64,000 nt of DNA from Mrakia gelida. Taxonomy: Eukaryota; Basidiomycota; Tremellomycetes; Cystofilobasidiales; Mrakiaceae. Numbering within the stretch: the stretch's first letter is position 1; the number at the start of each line of letters is the position of its first letter. Under the pieces are notes generated by a model that was given only the letters and a program-made list of their open reading frames with translations, did no database searches and was not told the DNA's origin. The stretch lies in NCBI GenBank assembly GCA_024345305.1, contig BRON01000004.1, positions 124,001 to 188,000 of the forward strand, read 5' to 3'. The position numbers were made by a program, and so were the translations under genes. Below are positions 21,229 to 32,756 of the stretch, in pieces.

Positions 21229-24200
21229 TCACTCTGCGAATGGAAAAGAGAGGAGGAAGTCAGCGACGCGACGACGACGAAGAAGAAACCGAGAACGAGA
21301 GGGCAAGGAAGGTCAGACTCACTCCTGTAGAAGTTCCTCCTGAAGTTGAAGTAGAGCTGAAGAACTCCTCGATCGAACGAGCTTCGGAATCCTCTGCAAA
21401 ACACCAAGCAAAAAGGGGAGGAAGGAGAGTGGTCAATTCGCGTCTCGAGTCGTCTCCTCGCTTCGACTCCCTCTCGCGTGTAAGGGATGAGGGAGTAGGG
21501 TCAAAACTCACCTCTTGTGCGAATGCTCCCACTCCCTGTTAACGATCTTGAACGCGATATCCTCGTAGGGCGGGCCAGCCTTGAAGATGATGGTAGCGAT
21601 CTCTGGCTCGTCCTTGTCCTTGATGATTCGGTAGGTGGGAGCTTCTTGAGGGTTGATGAGATCGGGGTAGAAGATGCTGTGACAACGAGGAACGAGTTGC
21701 AAAGGAGGTGAGGAGGAGAGGTCAGCGAGGGAGAGGGAAGAGAGGCGAGCGAGGAGAAGGAACGACGAAGGGAGGGAGGGACGGAGGGGAGGAGAAGCGA
21801 GTGAGTGAAAAGGACGACGCACTTGAACTTGTAGCCTTGAACGACCTTGGGAGGAGGGTTGTCGGAGTCGTAGTGCGTTTGGTTGTACCTGGGAACGAAC
21901 GAGGAGGGAGGGAAGGAAACCAAGAAAGGTGTCAGCTCGAGCTCGTCGCGTCCGCCGCTCCTGTTGTTCTTCCCTCACGCGACTCAGAAACAAGACGAAA
22001 GCACTCACTTGTTCCACTCGAACCCAGTATGAACCCTGTTGAAGTACCTCGGCTTTCTCGCTCGATACTTGTCCTCCCACGTATAACTCGACACCTGACC
22101 CAACCCTTCCTCGATGTTGAAGATCTCCTCCTCGTCCTCGAGTTTCTTGTCAGCCTCAGCCCGGTAGAGAGCCTCGGCTTGGAGATCGGCGGCGGAAGCA
22201 GAGGCGTCGGGTCCGCTGTTGACGTTGGGACGAGCGACGCGAGCGACGAACTTGGTGGAGGTGATTTGGCGTCGTTTGGCGAACTGAACGAGGGAGAGGG
22301 AAAACGAGATGAGCGAGGTCAGTCGACGTTCGAGACTACGCAAGATGGAAGAGCTCAGGTAAAGTGCGAAAGGGACAGCGAGACTCACCAGCTTCCTCTT
22401 CTCCTCCAACTCGTCGACCACTGGAACCTGCTTGTCCTCGTAGCTGAGCTTGCTGAGTTGGAAGAGCTCGGGTCCCATCTCCTCGCTGTAAGCCTCGAGC
22501 ATATCCTCCTCGATGATCTGCTCCTCCTCCTCGTCGATGTCCTCCATGTCGTCTCCTCCATCGTTGGCTCCTCCCCAAGCTCCTGCTCGACCAGCGGCGT
22601 GGGTGACCTGAGCGGCGACGTCGGACTGGACCTTGAGCGCGTCCTCTCGTTGTCGAAGTCGAAGCTGCTCCAGTCGGTTCTGGAGGACGACCTCGTGCAT
22701 GGCTGAGAGCTTGGCCTGGATTGCACGAAGAAAGAAGAAAGAGGAGGGAAGAATAAGAGGAGGAGACGCGTCAATTTGGGAGCTTGAGCTTGACGAAACG
22801 AACGACTCGACGCGAAGGGAGAGCGAGGGAGAGGGAACGAAAGACGAACCTTGGCCTTCCAAACCTCCAAACTCGTCAGAAGTCCCTCCCAGTAGTCGGT
22901 ATCGACGGGTTCTCCACTCGACAGCTTGGCTCGAACCGATCCCTCGAGCTGCTCGAGCTGAGGAAGAGTCTTGCCTGCGAGAAGGTTGGTGATCTCTCCC
23001 TCGACGGCGGTGTTGGAGTCGGGTCCATCGGCGGCTCGAAGTTCCTTGAGACGAGCCGTGCAGACGGTAGACATCGACTGCATAGGGAGAAGAGAGCGAG
23101 AAAAGGCAAAGGTCAGCGGTCGGACGCGCTCGAGAGGAGCAGGGTGAACGGAAGACAAGTCGCGACGAGGGAGAGATGAGAGATGAAGAGACGTACCTGC
23201 CAGAACTCGACGTTCGAGGGGGCCTTCTCGAGGGAGAGGTAGAGTCGGATGTCCTCGAAGAGCTCCTCGGTGTCGGGGAGAGTAAGATTCTACGAAGAAG
23301 AAAGGGTGGGAAGAGAAGGCGAAAGTCAGCTTCGCGTCTCAGTTGGTGTCGATCCGACGGCGTCCCTCCTGCTCCCTTCGAGATCAAGACCCTATAATTT
23401 CTACCTAACACGACCTCGAAAGAAGGTAGCAAACGAAAGACCAGCCAACTCACCTCAAAGATCTTGTACGGCTCCTCCAAATCCATCTCCAACCCAGCAT
23501 CGTGCCATCCCCACCCTCCATCCCCATCCTTATCGTCCACGTCCTCCTCGTCGTCGAACGGCTTAGCGAACCTGAGATTGATAGCGAGAAAGTCGATCGC
23601 CTTGGCTCGGTTCTCCTTCATCCTGATTCCCGCTCGTCGTCTCGCCTGCTCGAGATGGAAGTCGTCCTCCTTGTTGACCCAGTCCTCCATGAGCGCGGAC
23701 TCGGCCATTCGAGCCATTCGAGCGTCCTCCTCCTCTCGAAGAGCGGCTTCGACTTCTCGATCTGCTCGTCGCTTGTTGAGGCGCTCGAGCTCTTCCTGTT
23801 GGAGTGAGAGAGGGACGCCAAGGGAGGGGAGAGAGGGAGGTGAGGTGTGAGGAGGGAGGGAGCGATGATGGCGAAGGAGATGAAGGAGGAGGATGGAAGG
23901 AAGGCGAAACAGAGTCAGATACCTCGCTTCCCGACTCTACTACCAACGGCCAAAACCCCTTCAACGCGAACGAGAAACAGTCGAAGCTCACCTTGGCCTC
24001 CACCCTCCTCAACGCATCCCTCCTCTCCGCCTCCTCGGTGCTCATCCCTGCCTTCTTCTCCTTTTCACTCTTCTTGACCCACTTGAACTGAACTCCGAGG
24101 TTGGCGTCGTTGAAAGGGTTGTCGTTCGAGGTGTACATGGAGAGTTCGGCGACGGCTCGAGCATCCTCTGCTTCTCGTTCTCGTCGAGCGGCGGCTTTGG

Positions 24201-24987
24201 CTTCTTTCTTCTCCTTCTTCTCCTTGTGAGAGGGAGATTTCGAGCGATGACGTCTGATGAAGAAGTGTCAGTTTCGAGAATCGAAGTACAAAGTAATCAA
24301 GAGAAAGGACGGGTGGGGTGGGGAAGATGGCGAAGGAGGGAAGGGGAAGGAGGAGGGAAGGAGCTCGACGTGAGGTGAGCTCGTCGAAACGAGCTCATCC
24401 TTCGGACCTTCAGCATGATGACTCATACGAGAGCTTCTATCAATACTCTACAGCTCATGCAAGCTCGAGGACACGATCCTTCAGCAGTGAAGTGATGGAT
24501 GGGATGTCGAACGAGGTCGTGTTGAGCTCACACTCCCACCACCTCTCACCTCCTTCCCTTTCCCTCCTCCTTCACTAGTTCCCAGAGCTCTCTCTTCGCC
24601 GCTCCAGCTCCCAGCCAACCCACAGACCAGCCTCGTCCAGCCCCGAGCCACCCAACCACACGAACGAGAACGGGCGAAACACCTTCGAACTCACTTCTTC
24701 TCCTTCTTGTCCTTCTTCTCCTTCCTCTCGTCCCCCCCTCCTCTCTCCCTCGACCTAGACCTATCCCTCCTCTTCCTATCCCCTCCTCGGTCTCCTCTGT
24801 CGTCCTCGTCCCTATCCCTATCTCGTCTAGACGAAGATCGATGCTCGTCGTCCCTGTCTCTATGGCTATCTCTCTCTCTGTCCTTCCCTTTGGAGCGATC
24901 TGGAGAGCGAGACCGTTCTCGTCGATGGCTGCGAGAGTCGTCCTCGTATCGATCTCGCTCACGGCGAGGGGAGGGGGAGCGAGGCAT
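21229..24987 (-). CDS. cactin, splicing-associated protein
   Basis: The N-terminus is an RS/RD/RE-rich tail (MPRSPSPRRERDRYEDD onward). Then come YTSNDNPFNDANLGVQFKW, the coiled-coil middle with NLRFAKPFDDEED and LEEPYKIFE, the cactin middle domain (TYWEG-like TDYWEGLLTSLEVW), and a C-terminal domain that is nearly diagnostic. The C-terminal landmarks are KYRARKPRYFNRVHTGFEWN, YNQTHYDSDNPPPKVVQGYK, NIFYPDLI, AGPPYEDIAFKIVNREWE and FRSSFDRGVLQLYFNFRR. The stop falls in a tiny last exon after a single-base phase (FYRK). Cactin works in spliceosome complexes and affects telomere and gene expression in fission yeast (Cay1). About ten exons are present; intron density fits with a dependence on splicing across this window. 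Confidence 0.93.
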
Positions 24988-25275
24988 GATTGAAGGGAAG
25001 AGTGGGGTGGGGGTGGGTGGTGGGTTGAGGTGAGAGGGAGGATGGAGGAGAGGTCAAGAAGGGAGCAAGTTCGGAGGAGGGAAGCGAGAGCCCAGTGTTT
25101 GAAGCTCCGAGCTCGCGAGACGAGATGAGAACGCAGCTGGTTTTGCGAGTTGAGGAAGTTTTGTGGGACCTTGCAAGGCCAAGAAGACTTGGGCGAACTT
25201 GGCTCGAGGAGAAAAGCGAGGAAAGAAAGCTGCGTCGGTCGTGAGAAGCAAGGCAGAGGCGATGGGAAACTCCTC
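24988..25275. other. intergenic between cactin start and F-box B stop
   Basis: A short spacer of about 290 bp with no additional gene. A 65-codon minus-strand open frame at 25054-25251 has no motif or splice context. Confidence 0.4.
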
Positions 25276-26919
25276 TTAAACGGCACGTCGAGAGAGGTAT
25301 TCAAAAACTGCATGAAATCGTTGTTGAGAAGCATCCGGCGAGGTTACAAGATCATGAGATCTGCTCTGCAGGAGGACACAATGAGGAGGGAACCGATGTC
25401 AGCGCCTCGTCTTCGTCGACCCAATCCTCGACGCGTCGTCCTTCGAACGAACGAAACGAAGAGACTCACCAACGATTGTACGAAGAGCTCCGACGGGGTC
25501 TCGTCCAACGGGGTGAAGCGACGATTAGGCACTTATATCGTAGCAGCGAGAAGACGAGAGCAGTCAGCCTTTGACGAGCAGGAAACAGAGAGGAAGCGCG
25601 TGAGGGATCGAACGAACTCAAGTAGGTTTTGACGAGTGTAGGATTGAAAGGTAAGGAGTCGGACGAGGTTGATGTGAGATGTGTAGGCGTCGGTTAGGTA
25701 GCTGACGGGTTGTTTGTGGAAGCTGCGAGGGAGGAAGGAGGACGAAAAGAGGAAAGGTCAGAACTCGGTCGTCGACGTCGCGTCGCAAGATGGGAAACGA
25801 CCGTCGCTCGAGTGAAGACAGACTTCGACTTACCGTATAGAGACGTGAGGAGTGTTGGCGAGATGGAGTAGGTGCTGAATGGCGTGATGGAGATTTGATC
25901 GAACGAGGAGGAAAAGCTGGTGGAGAGGGAGGTGACCGACTCTGCCGCACGAGGAACAAAGCGACGAGAGGGAAGGGAGCGTGAGTACCAGCACAGTGCA
26001 AGATTAAAGACCTATAGCACGGCTACTCACCATCGAGGTGCTCCCACTGAAACAACGAGCTGGCTCTCCGCTCTCTTGATGCCTTGAGTCTGAGTCTGCG
26101 GAGCTTGAGTTCCCCCCAGGGACCTGACCGTGTCCCAGCACTCCTTCACGTCTTCGTCCGATCGTACAACTATGAAGACCTTCGAGCCTCGGTTCGAGAG
26201 GTGGCGTCACACGTCTCCCGCGATCTTCTCGAAGATGGGGAGTAAGGGAACGTCGCGTCTGAGAGAGGAGAAGTCGTACGTGACGTCGCGGAGTCGAGGC
26301 CATCGACTCGAACGAACCAACTCGTTGATCTCCTCTACAGTCTTTGCCATCTTGTCTAATTTTTTGAGTTCCGGTTTCTTCTCTCCAACAAAGTCAACGA
26401 CCAGGTAGACAGGGTTGAGACGGAAGAGGGCGAGATGGAGCGAGGGAGGGAAGCCGGCTTTCCCTTGAGGGAGGAGGATGACGAGCTAGTGCAGGGCTGA
26501 GAGGTGACTGGTTTGGATTTCAGCGGCCGAGGGACGGATCTTGACTGATGGCCCGAGTCGAGGGAGGAAGAGGTTAAGCGTTTGGGTGGGAAAGAGGGAG
26601 AGGCGAGGCTGGAGTTGGAGTGAAGCTGGGAGAGCCTGACGAAGAAGAGGACGGGGAGGAGCCAGCGATTAGCTTCAAAATTCAAACGAGGAGCGACATG
26701 GAAGATAGATATAGATCGAGTCACCTTGGAGCGAATGAAAAGATCCAGCTGCTCCTGATCCTGGACGAAGACGTCCTCGTACAGGAGCGGGGAGGAGAGC
26801 TCGAGGAAAGCTCGGGACACTTGAGCCGTCCTCCCAAGCGTTTGCTGGTCGCAGAAGCGAAGGATGTGATGCTCGAGTTCGAGAGGGAGATCAGGAGGAG
26901 GCGTGGAAGAAGATGTCAT
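25276..26919 (-). pseudogene. F-box protein gene with in-frame stops (locus B)
   Basis: Exon 1 begins MTSSSTPPPDLPLELEHHIL and has a clear F-box (RFCDQQTLGRTAQVSRAFLE, LSSPLLYEDVFV). After an intron the frame continues ALPASLQLQPRLSLFPTQ, meets TAG after SALH (near 26493), and then resumes in the same frame with FRLNPVYLVVDFVGEKKPEL and VRSRWPRLRDVTYDFSS. It meets TGA after IFEKIAGDV (near 26206), then continues RHLSNRGSKVFIVVRSDEDV. Later exons give LPLHQLFLLVRSNLHHAIQH, QPVSYLTDAYTSHINLVRLL and PNRRFTPLDETPSELFVQSL, ending YLSRRAV. Protein-like sequence on both sides of each stop indicates recent inactivation. Stop readthrough or sequence error are alternatives. Splicing cannot remove the TGA without deleting conserved-looking residues. 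Confidence 0.65.
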
Positions 26920-27280
26920 GCTGGAAGTTGTTTGAAGGATTGATGGAAGGAGATGTGGGCTGGTCGTTGAGAGGAAGGGAGGGAAGGTCGAGCTCAACTT
27001 TCGACCTTCTCTTCTTTCTTCCGCAAGCATCGACCCTCCTCGACGTCTGAGCAAAAGTCAAATCTGACCTTCTACACGGTCACCACCCCCTTCGAACCTC
27101 CTACGGACTTTCAAGCCTGCAAATCTTCTCCTAGCCGCGTCTTTCTCGTCAAAACCCCTCGACCTCTCACCTTCCTCCCTTCACCTCCCTCTCCTCCCTC
27201 CCTCCCTCCCGCTCGACTCCTCCTCCCAGCTCTTCTTCAACTCCTCGGACTCCACTCGCCCACCTCCGTCTCTGTCCTCG
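26920..27280. promoter_or_regulatory. bidirectional promoter, locus B copy of the leader block
   Basis: It lies between F-box B (-) and HEM4 (+). On the minus strand it carries GGTCGATGCTTGCGGA at 27020-27035, followed by GAAAGTTGAGCTCGACCTTC and CTCAACGACCAG, then the F-box ATG. The HEM4-facing side does not resemble the other loci. Confidence 0.65.
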
Positions 27281-28449
27281 ATGTCTCCCATCCCAGTGAT
27301 CCTCCTTCGCCCGAACTCTCGCTCGTGTGCGACTTCAGCTCCGGATCCTTACGCTCACCTCCTCTCCCAACCCTCGTCATCCAATCGCTCAACCCCCTCC
27401 TACACGCCCTACTTCGTCCCAGTCCTCGACGCAGAGTTTGTAGACGAAGAAGGGCTACAGGAGGTGTTCAGGGGAGGGTCAGAGGAGTGGGGAGGAGTGG
27501 TGGTGACGAGTCAGAGAGCTGTCGAAGCTTGGGGTCGAGCTGGAGAGGTCGTCGAAGCAGAGGGTGTCGTAGCGGCTGGGAAGGGCAAGGGAAAAGCTAG
27601 GGAGGTTGAGAGTGAGTTCATATTATTAAAGCTGTCGTCTCTGTCGAAGGAGAGAGCTCGATGGCTTCCCTCCTGCGAGAAATGAGCTCGTTCGTCCAAA
27701 GCTCAAGCTCACCTTTCCCTCCTCCCTTCTTTCTTCCTCGTTCAGCTTCCTCGTCTCCCTCTCATCTCTCCTCCTGGGCCATCCTCCCCTTCTTCTCTAT
27801 AGGACCCTCAACGACAAGCTCACTCCTCTCCCTCCCACTCATCCTCCGGCCCCCACCAGATCTCATCCTCTCGCCTTCAAACGCAGGAAACACTCCCTCC
27901 CTCGCCGAACTCATCGCGTCGCACTTCAACTCCTCCCTCTCCCAACGGACCTCCTCAACTTCACCATCTCCACCACCTTCCCCCTCACCTTCCCCACCCA
28001 CCTCAAAACCTCTCCTCTACCTCACAGGCGACAAAAACTCTCCTCTCCTCTCTCAACTCCTTCTTTCCTCCTCCCCACCCATCCTCCTCCAACCTCGCCA
28101 AACCTACCTCACCTCTCCTCTCCCCTCCTTCATCCCAACCTTCTCCTCTCTCCTCACCTCCCTCTTCGACGACGAACTACCTCGGACGGACAACAAACTC
28201 CCCTGGGTAGTCCTCTTCTCCCCCTCAGCCGTCGAGCTCGCGAGGCCCGTCCTTCGTTCGTTGGACGCGTTGAAGTCGAGGAAGGTTCGGTTCGCTGTGA
28301 TAGGACCTACGACTGGGGAGGCGCTTCGAAGAGAGCTGGAGCTGGAAGGGCTGGATGGGGAGGAGGAGGGGATGGAGGTGCTGGAGGCTGTCAGGCCTGG
28401 GGCGGGTGGGTTGGTGGAGGTGCTGAGGAAGAGGGATGGGTTGGTGTGA
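27281..28449 (+). CDS. HEM4: uroporphyrinogen-III synthase
   Basis: There are two exons (27281-27611, 27746-28449) joined at phase 1, giving about 344 residues. The start MSPIPVILLRPNSRSC leads to PDPYAHLL, typical of the first Rossmann-like lobe, then YFVPVLDAEFVDEEGLQ and EWGGVVVTSQRAVEAWGRAG, matching the family's SxRAV signature. The second lobe has FFSIGPSTTSSLL, the linker with LYLTGDK, LPWVVLFSPSAVELARPVL and the closing VRFAVIGPTTGEALRRELEL, then VRPGAGGLVEVLRK. The enzyme cyclises hydroxymethylbilane to uroporphyrinogen III in cytosolic haem synthesis. Upstream open frame is probably leader. It shares a divergent promoter with F-box pseudogene B. Confidence 0.9.
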
Positions 28450-28834
28450 GAAGGGCGACGGACGTCGTCGAGAGGGGCGGACGAAACCGATAGCTTAGCG
28501 TTCGTCTAGAGGGCGGGAGAGCTACAAATCAGAGCGAGTGGCAGATCTGCCGACCTCGGGGGTCTGAGAAGATGATTTTCTTGAGACTTGAAAATCAGCC
28601 ACATCGTCTCACAACTCGACACGGCGCAGCGAGTGAGGTCCCCCCTCTGTTTCCTCGACCTCGCTTCCTTCCCTCTTCGCTGTCTTAGCTTCAAACCATC
28701 ACCCCTTCACTTCCATCATCTCGTCTTTCATCCTCACCTTCTTCCTCTTCTCCCTTCTCCTCATTCTCGGTCGACTCTGGCGTCTTCGTCGTCGACGTCG
28801 TTCCAGCAGAAGAAGAGCCAGCACGAACGTTGAG
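28450..28834. other. intergenic between HEM4 and PSD1
   Basis: A 385-bp spacer in which both genes are on the plus strand. It is pyrimidine-rich just before the PSD1 start, as expected for a 5' leader. No other feature was seen. Confidence 0.45.
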
Positions 28835-31683
28835 ATGCCGCCGCTCCCTCCTTTCGCGTCGTCCTCCTCCTCCTCGCTCTCTCCTTCCCTCCAACCATCA
28901 ACCTCCTCTACCCTCCCCTCTTCCTCTTCGGCAATGCCCCCCATCTCCCAGCCAGGCCTCCGAGCCCGAGCTGCGTACAGGGCTTACCTCCCTCCCCGAC
29001 CTAATCTGAACTGGAGGAGGAGTTTCCGGACGAGTAGTGCGGCTGCTGCAGCGAATAAGGATGGAACGGACGGAGGAGAAGGAGGGCAGAAGAAGAAGAG
29101 GAGGGGGATGGGTTGTGAGTACCACGCTTTGCTCTTTCTTTTCTGAGGAGAGTTGGGGTGTATGCTGGGCTGGGAGAGGTAGAGCTGGGAGGAAGGGCGA
29201 GAGAGACAGACGAAGAGGGACAGGAAGGGAGGAGGATCGTGTGCTTGTTAGCCATGGCACGACCTCGTTGGCTCCTTCCTTTTGCCTCTCTAGTCCCTTC
29301 CCTCGCTTCATATATTACTCTCTCTCTCGTCACCTGCCCGTCAACCCTTCCCCTCCAACATCCCCTTTCCCCTCTTTGCTCCCGTCAAAACGGACACCAA
29401 GAGCTGACCTTCGTCCTCGAACCCTCTTTTCACCTCTCTTCCTTCCCCTTCCTCCTCAGCTCGTCTCAAAGGAGTCTGGGCTTCCAAACGACCTTCAACC
29501 AGATGGGTCCCTATCCCTCTCGGCTTGGGAGCACTCGTTGTGGGTGTACTCGAGTATCAGAGGAACTGGAACGGGTCGAGAAGGAGGGATCGAGCGGATG
29601 TGGGTATGGCGGAGGACGGGGACGAGATGATCGTGAGGGTGAGAGGACCGTGGCAGGTCAGTCGATTTCGCTCTTTCTTTCGAGGTGTGTGGGAGGCTGA
29701 GCTGATGACTGTGCTGCTGGTGTGGTATAGGTTCACGTCATGGGAGCGTTGCCTTTGAGGAGTCTGTCGAGATTGTGGGGGTACTTGAACTCGTTCGAGG
29801 TTCGTCGTCCCTTCCCTTCCCCTTCCCTCCTTCCAGCTCTTCTGAGCCTCCTCTTCGCTTTGCTGACCTTTCTCGTTTCGTTGCTTTGGTACGATCCAGC
29901 TCCCCGTATGGTCTCGAGAACCAGGCTTCAAGCTCTACTCGTGGGCGTTCGGCTGCAACCTCGACGAGCTCGCTCAACCCGACCTCAAGCAGTACGTCTC
30001 CCTCGGAGACTTCTTCTACAGGAAGCTCAAGGATGGAGTTCGACCTATCGCTGATGTCGCTCTCGTGAGTCTCTCTTCCTCTCCTCTCTCTCCTGCTCGA
30101 AGAAGGGCGAAAAGCTCATTCGTTTTGGTTTGAACTCGGCTACAGGTCTCGCCGGCGGATGGAAAGCTCCTTCACTTTGGAGCCATCTCTGGGGCGAAGG
30201 TCGAGCAGGTCAAGGGAATGAGCTACTCCCTCGACGCTCTGTTGGGGAAGACTGGAGGACCTGATGCTTCGAGTGCTGAGGACATCGAGTTCGATACCGA
30301 TTCGGAACGCGAGTTCGATGGTACGTCGTCCCTCCTCGCGAGCTCGGTCTCGTCTCGTTCGTTTCGCGCGGATGGAGCCTCACTCTCACCTTCCTTCCCC
30401 TTCCTCTCTCTTCTTCTCTTTCCCAGACCACGACTTCGCCAACATCAACGACATCGACTACTCCCTCGGCGACCTCCTCGGTTCCAACGCTCGCAAGGTC
30501 TCCCACAAAGCTCCCGCTCACGGCGTCAACGAGGAATCCGACACCGAATCCCTCACCTCCAACTCGTCCAACTCCTCCGGTTCCTCCACCCCTACCGTCT
30601 TCTCCTCCTCCTCAGCTTCCATCCCAGGATCCCCAGCCGAGGACGCGTCCGTCCCTACCGAGATGTTCGGACCCGATTCGGTCGCGCACGATGCTAGCGT
30701 CGCGATGAACATGGGCACCAAGGCGGCGCTGGAGGGAGCCAAGAGTAGTGTGACTAAGTTGAGGGAAGGGAACGGGCTGTTCTTCACGGTTATCTACCTC
30801 GCTCCTGGAGATTACCATCGGTTCCATAGTCCTACGGCTTGGGTTGTCGAGAGGAGGAGGCATTTCGCTGGTGAGTCGAGTCTTCGTCGCGACTTCGTTT
30901 CCCTTTCTCTCGCTCGAGCTGACCTCAAACCCCTCTCTCTTCTTCTCTTTTCGTTCGCCTTTCCAGGTGAACTGTTCTCGGTCTCGCCTTACATCGCTCG
31001 AAGGTTGTCGAACCTGTTCGTTCTCAACGAACGAGTCGCTCGTGAGTCTTCTCCTCTTGCTCCCTCCTCTTTTCGTTCGTCGCTCCTCGGCTCGAGCTGA
31101 CCTTCCTTCGTTTCGTCGGTTCGTCTCCCTCAGTCCTCGGTCGATGGAAGCATGGATTCTTCGGAATGGTCCCCGTCGGAGCTACCAACGTCGGTTCCAT
31201 CAAGATTAACTTCGATGAGGTTCGTTTTCGTTTTCGCGTCTTTTCTCGCTTTCCTTTCCCTCGCTGACCTCTTTCCCTCTTCCACTCCTCTCCTCCTTTC
31301 AGGCCCTCCGAACCAACAACCGACTCCGACCCCACCCAGCAGGAACCTACATCGAAGCCGTCTACTCCAAAGCGTCCAAACTCCTTCGAGGTCAGCCCTT
31401 GAACCCAGGAGACGAGATGGGTGGGTTCATGCTCGGAAGCACGATCGTCCTCATCTTTGAGGCGCCCTTGGATTTCGCGTTCTCCGTTCAGGAGGGGCAG
31501 AAGATTAAGGTTGGAGAGCCTATTGGTATGTTCTTGCCTCGATCCCCACCCAACCCTTCGCCTCGAACGAAACGAAACTGACTCTCTTCCTCCTTCCTCG
31601 TCGCGTCCTTCAAAACAGGATTCGTCCCCTCGGCCACTCCCTCTTCTACTCGACCTACTTCCCCTACGTCCACTGCTGCTTAA
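28835..31683 (+). CDS. PSD1: phosphatidylserine decarboxylase proenzyme, mitochondrial
   Basis: The first exon (28835-29114) encodes a Ser/Arg-rich presequence ([16 protein letters not shown]). Exon 2 carries a membrane segment ([20 protein letters not shown]). The catalytic region follows in order: [109 protein letters not shown]. The autocleavage motif is [17 protein letters not shown], whose LGST serine becomes the pyruvoyl group after self-processing. Between [17 protein letters not shown] and the catalytic AMNMG region sits a Ser/Asp-rich insertion of roughly 100 residues. The enzyme makes phosphatidylethanolamine at the inner membrane. About nine exons; several donors are GTTCGT. Confidence 0.94.
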
Positions 31684-32079
31684 ACCTCATCCAGCCCTCT
31701 CTCTCGCGCGCTCATCTTTCTTACCACCTCGTTTAGACTCTTCTTCGTTTCGATTCGCTCTCACCTTTGGGCTGCTCCACCATCCCCCCCCCACTTCACG
31801 TCTCACGCCTCCCCTTGCTTTTCGTTCACCTACCACGCACTTTCAACATCGTCGCACCTTTTTTACATATCACGCACCCAACCTTATTACACGACCCTCT
31901 TCTTGCTTGAGCTTTGACGTTCGTTTCGTCGACGAGCAAGTGCTTCGTTTCGAGCTTCGCTGTAGATTGATCGCACGTTCTCGTTCTTCCTTGGAGAATG
32001 CAGATCTTGGACTGTCTTGTTTCCTTGGATTGGATTGGGTGGACGGAGATGGGGGGAGAATGAGAGAGAGAGAGAGAGA

Positions 32080-32149
32080 GCAAGATCGAGAAACGAAGAC
32101 GCGTCGACTTTTTCTATCGAACTCGACGAACGAGTTTCGGTCTTGCAAG
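32080..32149 (+). repeat. ~70-bp dispersed repeat, copy 1
   Basis: It begins GCAAGATCGAGAAACGAAGA and ends GGTCTTGCAAG. The ends are roughly inverted (GCAAGATC against GGTCTTGC), so it could fold. It directly follows a GA microsatellite. Confidence 0.7.
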
Positions 32150-32260
32150 GGGGGTGAAGAAGCATCGGGAGGCGTATATATCATGCACCGTTAATGAGAG
32201 TAGGTAGAAAGGTACCGTAGGGGGGAGGAGCAGAGGCGAGGAGAGAGAGAGAAGAGACAA

Positions 32261-32331
32261 GCAAGATCGAGAAACGAAGATGCGTCTCGATTTCGACCTT
32301 TCTCGTCGAACTCGTCGACCGGTCTTGCAAG
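32261..32331 (+). repeat. ~70-bp dispersed repeat, copy 2
   Basis: Same beginning (GCAAGATCGAGAAACGAAGA) and end (GGTCTTGCAAG) as copy 1, 181 bp downstream in the same orientation. The middle is diverged, and it is also preceded by a GA-rich tract. Confidence 0.7.
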
Positions 32332-32756
32332 CGAGAAGATGACGGGGATGATCAAAGAGGGCGTAGGGTCATAAATTAGTCGTGAGACGAGATAGCGAAG
32401 TAGCGAGGCGAAGAGGAGGGGAGGTGGATCTTGAAGGGAGTTTGAGGTTGAGGTTGAGCGAGGAGGAGGAGGAGTTGAAGACGAGGGTCGAGGAGGAGGT
32501 GAAGACGAGGGTTTGAGGAGCTGGAAGAAGTGAGATGAGAGGTGTTAGATCTGTGTTTGTGGAGTTCGAAGAAGGAGGGACTGCTAGACTCACCGAAGTT
32601 TGAAGAACGAGAGAGGGGAATCGAGACGCGTTGACGTCGGGCGGGCCTGGCAGCACGGCGAGGTGTCTGATCGAGGGAAGAAGCGCGAGGTCGATCAGCG
32701 TCGTAATTGGAGATTGACCTCCAAGGAGGTGAAGGAGGAAGAACCCACCTTAAAGC

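Larger units (their letters stand above)
31684..32756. other. convergent intergenic region with a repeat pair
   Basis: This 1.07-kb region lies between PSD1 (+) and F-box C (-), whose 3' ends converge. It holds a GA microsatellite at 32062-32080 and two copies of a ~70-bp repeat. A minus-strand open frame at 32369-32656 (95 codons, Ser/Leu/Thr-rich) has an intron-like break near 32520-32590, but no motif links it to a family. Confidence 0.5.

Noticed and set aside
31421..32194. 257-codon plus-strand ORF after PSD1
   Set aside because: It overlaps PSD1 in another frame and then runs into the repeat-containing 3' flank; no family motif.
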